A stretch of 64,000 nt of DNA, taken from JBBIMP01 sp037444305. Lineage in GTDB: Bacteria; Acidobacteriota; UBA6911. Below are positions 59,693 through 64,000 of the stretch, piece after piece. The stretch's first letter is position 1, and every line of letters begins with the position of its first letter. Made by a program: the position numbers and the translations under genes. The notes under the pieces are model-generated. The model searched no databases. It had not been told where the DNA came from and saw nothing but the letters and a program-made list of their open reading frames with translations. The DNA lies in assembly GCA_037444305.1 (NCBI GenBank), contig JBBIMP010000022.1, forward strand, positions 1 through 64,000, given 5' to 3'.

Positions 59693-61531
59693 ATGAAAAG
59701 CGCGTTTCTTCGGATCGTGATCCTCTTTATCATCACAACTGCTTGCGCCGCCATCGGCCTGCCCGGCGCACAGAACGACAGCGGCGGCAATTACGTCCCC
59801 GTCCTGGCGGAGCTGTCCGGCATGCCGCAGAGCGAAATGCGGGAGATCCTGCAGCGGTATGCCAGCGACCGGGCCGGCTTCTTCCGGTTCTGGAATGTCG
59901 ACTTCTCCAAATCCCGGCGGGAAAGGGCGCGCGCCTTCTACGGCGAGTGGCGGTCCGCCCTGGAGCAGGTCCGCTTCGACGCTCTAGGCCCTGATGGGCG
60001 GATCGACCACATCCTGTTCCGGAATCGCCTCGCCAACGAAATTCGCCAACTGGACCGTGAGGCGCGTCTCCTGGCGGAGGCGGCCGCCCTGATCCCGTTC
60101 CTGGACGCCATCATCGAACTGCAGGAATCCCGCCGCAGCATGAAGCCCCTGGTCCCTTCGAAGGCCGCCGCCCGAGTGACGGAAATCGACAGGATGGTCA
60201 AGAACACCCACAAGGCAGTGGAGGCGGGGTTGAAACCCCCGGAGCCGGCCAAAAAGGAAACGGAGCCCAAGCCCGATCCCGGCCCGCCGGCGGCCGAAAA
60301 GGAGCCGGCCCCGATCAAAACCACCATCAACATCGCCTACCGCGCCTCGAAGGTGGTCGACAGCCTGGAAAGGACCCTGAAGCAGTGGTTCGATTACTAC
60401 AACGGCTATGACCCACAGTTTACATGGTGGGTGGCGGATCCCAACGCCAAGCTGACCGAAAGCCTGAAGGCCTACAGGAAGCTGCTGCGCGAAAAGATCG
60501 TCGGCTTCAAGGAGGGGCAGGACGATCCGATCGTCGGCGACCCGATCGGCAAGGATGAACTGCTGGCCGACCTGGCCTTCGAGATGATCCCTTACACGCC
60601 CGAGGAACTGGTGGAGATCGCCAACCGCGAGTTCGCCTGGTGCGAAAGAGAAATGCTTCGCGCCTCGCGGGAACTCGGCCACGGGGACGATTGGAAAGCG
60701 GCGCTCGAGCACGTCAAGAACCTGCACGTCGAGGCGGGAAAGCAGCCGGACCTGATACGCGATCAGGCCCTCGAGGCGATAGCGTTCCTGGAAACCCGCG
60801 ACCTGGTGACCATTCCGCAGTTGGCGAAGGATATCTGGCGCATCGAGATGATGTCGCCGGAACGGCAGAAGGTGAACCCATTTTTCCTGGGAGGAGAGGT
60901 CATACAGGTCTCCTTCCCCACCCACACGATGACGCACGAAGAGAAGATGATGAGCATGCGCGGGAACAACATCCACTTCTCGCGCGCCACGGTGCAGCAC
61001 GAACTGATCCCCGGCCACCACCTGCAGGGCTTCATGAACCAGCGGTACAACACTCACAGGTCCGTTTTTGCCACGCCCTTCTGGACAGAGGGCTGGGCGC
61101 TCTACTGGGAGATGCTGCTCTGGGACCTGGATTTTCCCGAGACCCCTGAAAACCGGATCGGGATGCTTTTCTGGCGTATGCACCGCTGCGCGCGCATTAT
61201 CTTTTCGCTCGGCTTCCACCTGGGAACCATGACGCCCCAGCAGTGCATAGACTTCCTGGTGGAGCGTGTGGGGCACGAGAGAAAAAATGCCGAGGGAGAA
61301 GTCCGGCGCTCGTTCGAGGGCACGTACCCTCCCCTTTACCAGATCGCTTACATGATCGGGGGATTGCAGTTCCGGGCCCTGCACGCGGAAACGGTGGGGG
61401 CGGGACGGATGACCAACCGCGAGTTCCACGATGCGATTCTCCGGATGAACCGGATTCCGGTGGAGATGGTGCGCGCCCGCCTGCTGGGCCAGTCTCTTCC
61501 CCGCGACTTCCGTTCCTCCTGGAGATTCTGA
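59693..61531 (+). CDS. DUF885 family exported protein, probable zinc peptidase
   Basis: A 612-residue protein with a signal peptide (MKSAFLRIVILFIITTACAAIG). The DUF885 core has HELIPGHHLQGFMNQRY at about 436, a zinc-type HExxxGHH motif, then FWTEGWALYWEMLLWD, and the closing YPPLYQIAYMIGGLQFRAL. Members resemble M3/M32-like metallopeptidases and are abundant in Acidobacteriota; substrates are unproven. A lysine/proline-rich insert sits at about 180-205. GGAGG lies 5 bases before ATG 59693. Confidence 0.85.
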   Translation: MKSAFLRIVILFIITTACAAIGLPGAQNDSGGNYVPVLAELSGMPQSEMREILQRYASDRAGFFRFWNVDFSKSRRERARAFYGEWRSALEQVRFDALGPDGRIDHILFRNRLANEIRQLDREARLLAEAAALIPFLDAIIELQESRRSMKPLVPSKAAARVTEIDRMVKNTHKAVEAGLKPPEPAKKETEPKPDPGPPAAEKEPAPIKTTINIAYRASKVVDSLERTLKQWFDYYNGYDPQFTWWVADPNAKLTESLKAYRKLLREKIVGFKEGQDDPIVGDPIGKDELLADLAFEMIPYTPEELVEIANREFAWCEREMLRASRELGHGDDWKAALEHVKNLHVEAGKQPDLIRDQALEAIAFLETRDLVTIPQLAKDIWRIEMMSPERQKVNPFFLGGEVIQVSFPTHTMTHEEKMMSMRGNNIHFSRATVQHELIPGHHLQGFMNQRYNTHRSVFATPFWTEGWALYWEMLLWDLDFPETPENRIGMLFWRMHRCARIIFSLGFHLGTMTPQQCIDFLVERVGHERKNAEGEVRRSFEGTYPPLYQIAYMIGGLQFRALHAETVGAGRMTNREFHDAILRMNRIPVEMVRARLLGQSLPRDFRSSWRF

Positions 61532-61734
61532 ACCTGCCGGCGCCAGGCTATTCGTGGCCGGCTTTCCGCCCCAGCACGCTCCGGTAGCAGGTGTAAGTGG
61601 TTAGAGCAACTATGGTTATCGTGGTCGCGATGGCCGGCGCCAGCGTGGGGGAGGTCAGGTGGTGCGGGCAAGCAAAAAATGGCGCCGGGCGCCCACTTTG
61701 GACTGTCGAATGCTCCCATGCAAAACGAAAGACA

Positions 61735-61770
61735 GCCACGAATTGCACGAACCGGTTCGTGCAATTCGTG
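61735..61770. repeat. Dispersed CCACG-type palindromic repeat, copy 3 (perfect)
   Basis: CCACGAATTGCACGAACC (61735-61752) is followed directly by its exact reverse complement (61753-61770), a perfect 36-base palindrome. A further AATTCGTGGC follows at 61771-61780. This is the best-kept copy of the family seen at 38257 and 59539. Confidence 0.75.
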
Positions 61771-61874
61771 GAATTCGTGGCAGCGGTTTGTTGGGGTACG
61801 CCATCGGGCCGAAAAAGGCCGCCCGGGAGCAGGTTCCTGCGGGGCAGGATTTCCCTTCAGGTGCAGCATTCACC

Positions 61875-61904
61875 TTCGAAGCCGGACGGCCGGCGGATTA
61901 TAAT
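61875..61904 (+). promoter_or_regulatory. Candidate promoter of the Gfo/Idh/MocA gene
   Basis: A perfect -10 TATAAT (61899-61904) is preceded after 18 bases by TTCGAA (61875-61880), a weak -35. The predicted start lies about 25 bases before the gene. Confidence 0.4.
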
Positions 61905-61935
61905 GGCCCCGCCTCTGAGGAAAGGAACAAGGACA

Positions 61936-63258
61936 ATGACCGCCAATCGATCGATGCGCCGCCGGCAATTTCTGAAAAGGATCCCCATGGCCGTGGCCGG
62001 CGCGGCTGGTTTTCCCATGATTGTCCGGGGCTCGGCACTCGGGCTCAACGGGAGTGTCCCAGCGAGCGACCGGATTGTCATGGCCGGGATCGGCTACGGC
62101 ATGCAGGGTGGCTCGAACATGAGGGACTTCCTGGCCCTGAACGGCGTCCAATGGGTGGCAGTCTGCGATCTGGACGACCGTCACCTGCTCAAGGCGGCCG
62201 AAGCCGTGAACCAGAAGTATGGCCGCAGCGACTGTGCCACCTATAAGGATTTCCGCGAGCTCTTTGCGCGGGGTGATCTGGATGCCGTGTCGATCGCGGT
62301 CCCCGACCACTGGCACGCCATACTTTCCATCAGCGCGGTCCGGGCCGGCCTGGACGTGTACGGCGAGAAGCCTCTCACCCACAGCCTGCGCGAGGGCCGG
62401 GCCCTCTGCGATGCGGTCAAGCGCTACGGCCGCGTCTGGCAGACGGGGAGCTGGCAACGGTCCGTGGACAATTTTCGCCGGGCGTGCGAGCTCGTGCGCA
62501 ACGGGCGCATCGGCAGAATCCAGCGCGTGGAGGTGGGCCTCCCCCCCGACCACACCGATTTCGCCCGCACCTTCGGGCAGGAGAAGCTCGAGCCGCCGCC
62601 GCCAGAACTGGACTACGAAACCTGGATCGGCCCGGCGCCTCGTGCCCCCTACTGCAAGGCCCGCGTGCACATGAACTGGCGCTGGAACATGGACTATGGC
62701 GGGGGCCAATTGATGGACTGGGTGGGCCACCACCTCGACATCGCCCACTGGGGGCTCGGCTTCGACACCGCGGGTCCCGTCGAAATATGGGGCAAAGGGG
62801 AATTCCCGGCAAGCGGCATCTACAACAGCCCGACCCGGTACTGGGTCGAGACCCTCTACCCTGACGGCACGCCTATCATCCTGGCGGGCGGCTTCCCGGA
62901 GATTCAGCGCGGCACCAAGTGGATCGGCGAATACGGCTGGGTCTGGGTCGACCGCGGCGGCTTCGAGAGCCAGCCGGCCCACCTCGTCCATGAAGTGATC
63001 GGGCCGAACGAAATCAAGCTCTACCGGAGCCGCGACCACTTTCAGAACTTCATCGATTGCGTCCGGAACCGGGCGGCAACCATCGCGCCGTGCGAAGTGG
63101 CCCACCGGTCCGCGAGCGTCGGCCACCTGGGCGTCATAGCCATCGAGACCGGTCGGAGGATCCGATGGGATCCGGAAACGGAGACCATCATCGACGATCC
63201 CGGGGCGGAGCGCCTGCTCAGCCGCTCTTACCGCAAGCCCTGGCAGCTTCCGGCCTGA
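61936..63258 (+). CDS. Gfo/Idh/MocA-family oxidoreductase with Tat-type signal
   Basis: A 440-residue protein. The N-terminus MRRRQFLKRIPMAVAGAAGFP is a twin-arginine-like signal, so it is probably exported folded with its NAD(P) cofactor. The Rossmann domain has IVMAGIGYGMQGGSNM and VAVCDLDDRHL. AVPDHWHAILSISAVRAGLDVYGEKPLTHS contains the family EKP motif. The C-terminal substrate domain has GGGQLMDWVGHHLDIAHW with the catalytic-type histidine. Members oxidise or hydrolyse sugars; in Acidobacteriota and Planctomycetes this exported type is common and often followed by HEAT-repeat and DUF1080 genes. The next gene here is indeed HEAT-like. Confidence 0.9.
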   Translation: MTANRSMRRRQFLKRIPMAVAGAAGFPMIVRGSALGLNGSVPASDRIVMAGIGYGMQGGSNMRDFLALNGVQWVAVCDLDDRHLLKAAEAVNQKYGRSDCATYKDFRELFARGDLDAVSIAVPDHWHAILSISAVRAGLDVYGEKPLTHSLREGRALCDAVKRYGRVWQTGSWQRSVDNFRRACELVRNGRIGRIQRVEVGLPPDHTDFARTFGQEKLEPPPPELDYETWIGPAPRAPYCKARVHMNWRWNMDYGGGQLMDWVGHHLDIAHWGLGFDTAGPVEIWGKGEFPASGIYNSPTRYWVETLYPDGTPIILAGGFPEIQRGTKWIGEYGWVWVDRGGFESQPAHLVHEVIGPNEIKLYRSRDHFQNFIDCVRNRAATIAPCEVAHRSASVGHLGVIAIETGRRIRWDPETETIIDDPGAERLLSRSYRKPWQLPA

Positions 63259-63272
63259 TTGAGGGTGCGCCC

Positions 63273-64000
63273 ATGAAAAGCTCCAACATCTCGAGATCCC
63301 TGGCAGCGTATCTTCTCGCCCTTGCAGTCATCGCGGGAAGCCCGGCACGGTCGGCTGCGCAGACCGCATCGGCCGAGGCTTCCCTGGACATCATCCTCAA
63401 GGAACTGTCCACCTACGATGGCGGGATAGATTCGGCCGCGTTCTGGCGGCTGCGCCACCATGTCCATGCCCGCCTGGACAGCCCCGCCGAACGGCGCCAG
63501 TGTGAAACAAAGCTCCTGGAGTTTCTCGCAACCGGGGCCACACCGCAGGCCAAGTTGGCGGCGAGCCGCATGCTGCGCATGATCGCCGGCGACAGGTCCG
63601 TGCCCGTGCTCGAACCGATGCTCCTGGCCGAATCCACCGCGGACATGGCGCTCTATGCCCTGCAGGCCATTCCCGGGCCGGCGGCGGATGCGGCTCTGCT
63701 GCGAGCGCTCTCCGCGACAGGCGGGACCACCAGACTGGCAATCATCGCCGTTCTGGGCGCGCGAAAAAATGCCGAAGCTGTCCCCGCCCTGGCCGAACAA
63801 CTGAAAGGCAGCCGCGACTCGGCATCGGCGGCCGCCTTCGCCCTGGCCGAGATCGGCAATGAGGCGGCCTGCGACGCGCTCTCGGCCTCCCTGGCCGGGA
63901 CGGAGGCAACCATCAGGCCGGTTGTCTCGACAGCCCTGCTGAAATGCGCCGAACGATTGCTCGCCGCCCGGGACGCAGGCAGTGCAGGCGCCATATACGA
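63273..64000 (+). CDS. HEAT-repeat exported protein, 5' part only
   Basis: The frame from ATG 63273 stays open to the right edge (242 codons seen). It begins with a signal peptide (MKSSNISRSLAAYLLALAVIAG, ending RSAAQ). Then come repeated helical pairs such as ATPQAKLAASRMLRMIAGDRSVPVLEPML, TTRLAIIAVLGARKNAEAVPALAEQL and SASAAAFALAEIGNEAACDALSASL, the HEAT/PBS-lyase-like pattern used for protein binding. It starts 14 bases after the oxidoreductase stop, so the two are likely one operon. The C-terminus and any fused domain are outside the window. Confidence 0.8.
   Translation, partial: MKSSNISRSLAAYLLALAVIAGSPARSAAQTASAEASLDIILKELSTYDGGIDSAAFWRLRHHVHARLDSPAERRQCETKLLEFLATGATPQAKLAASRMLRMIAGDRSVPVLEPMLLAESTADMALYALQAIPGPAADAALLRALSATGGTTRLAIIAVLGARKNAEAVPALAEQLKGSRDSASAAAFALAEIGNEAACDALSASLAGTEATIRPVVSTALLKCAERLLAARDAGSAGAIY

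Larger units (their letters stand above)
61532..61935. other. Intergenic region with palindrome and promoter
   Basis: 404 bases between the DUF885 and oxidoreductase genes. It contains the perfect palindrome at 61735-61770 and the promoter candidate at 61875-61904. On the minus strand near 61550-61630 a short stretch (ATTITIVALTTYTCYRSV) looks like the end of a membrane helix, possibly a gene remnant, but too short to assign. Confidence 0.4.

Noticed and set aside
1..64000. CRISPR arrays, tRNA or rRNA genes, prophage or insertion sequences
   Set aside because: No regularly spaced direct repeats, no cloverleaf-like or rRNA-like segments and no transposase or integrase motifs were noticed, though a tool scan would be more sensitive than reading by eye.

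Overview
The window looks like a piece of chromosome from a high-GC, Gram-negative bacterium, most probably an Acidobacteriota member with an anaerobic or facultative lifestyle. This rests on gene content, not on a phylogenetic marker. Pointers are an Oar-like TonB-dependent receptor with no N-terminal extension, a SpoIVB-type S55 protein, a DUF885 protein, a secreted giant with GGGY/FFDSDG-type C-terminal modules, a Tat-type Gfo/Idh/MocA oxidoreductase followed by a HEAT-repeat protein, and a selenocysteine formate dehydrogenase. No rRNA, tRNA, CRISPR array, phage or intact insertion sequence was seen.

Layout. 1-170: start of groES on the minus strand behind a sigma70-like promoter and a perfect CIRCE operator. 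179-6693 (minus): Fis-like regulator, CvpA, PurC, SMC and a degenerate alpha/beta hydrolase. 6972-11414 (minus): TonB-dependent receptor, a Gly-rich exported protein, MobA. 11570-19015 (plus): S55 protein, beta-propeller protein, PilZ protein, and a 13-haem cytochrome c fused to a membrane cytochrome b. 19163-20998 (minus): small exported protein, ECF sigma factor, zinc-finger anti-sigma factor. 21157-26007 (plus): zinc-ribbon RDD protein, then a reduced complex I cluster nuoA-C-G-H without nuoB or nuoD. 26056-31628: DASS transporter, diguanylate cyclase, FlhG/MinD-like ATPase, SIS protein.

31940-38061: an NAD-type formate dehydrogenase operon (NuoE-like, NuoF-like, catalytic subunit) facing folD. 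The catalytic gene is read through an in-frame TGA at 35319-35321, followed at the correct distance by a bacterial SECIS hairpin, so it encodes a selenoprotein and is not broken. With MobA (cofactor) and FolD (C1-folate) it forms a formate/C1 theme.

38369-46228: an M24 peptidase, then the most interesting block. This is a radical SAM protein with the cysteine layout of tetraether (membrane-spanning) lipid synthase, followed by two overlapping genes of the 2-hydroxyacyl-CoA dehydratase/activase superfamily that resemble the PlsA/PlsR ester-to-ether lipid system. I read it as a candidate locus for membrane-spanning and/or ether lipids. The function is inferred.

46514-64000: PepD-like dipeptidase, BrnQ and NSS transporters, VKOR-DsbA fusion, TrmO-like protein, DUF374 acyltransferase, a second ECF sigma factor, a glycerophosphodiesterase remnant, a 1394-residue secreted multidomain protein, a DUF885 protein, a Gfo/Idh/MocA oxidoreductase and the start of a HEAT-repeat protein. 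A dispersed palindromic repeat family (CCACGAATT type) occurs in three intergenic gaps of the right half. All calls are from reading motifs by eye; no database search was possible.
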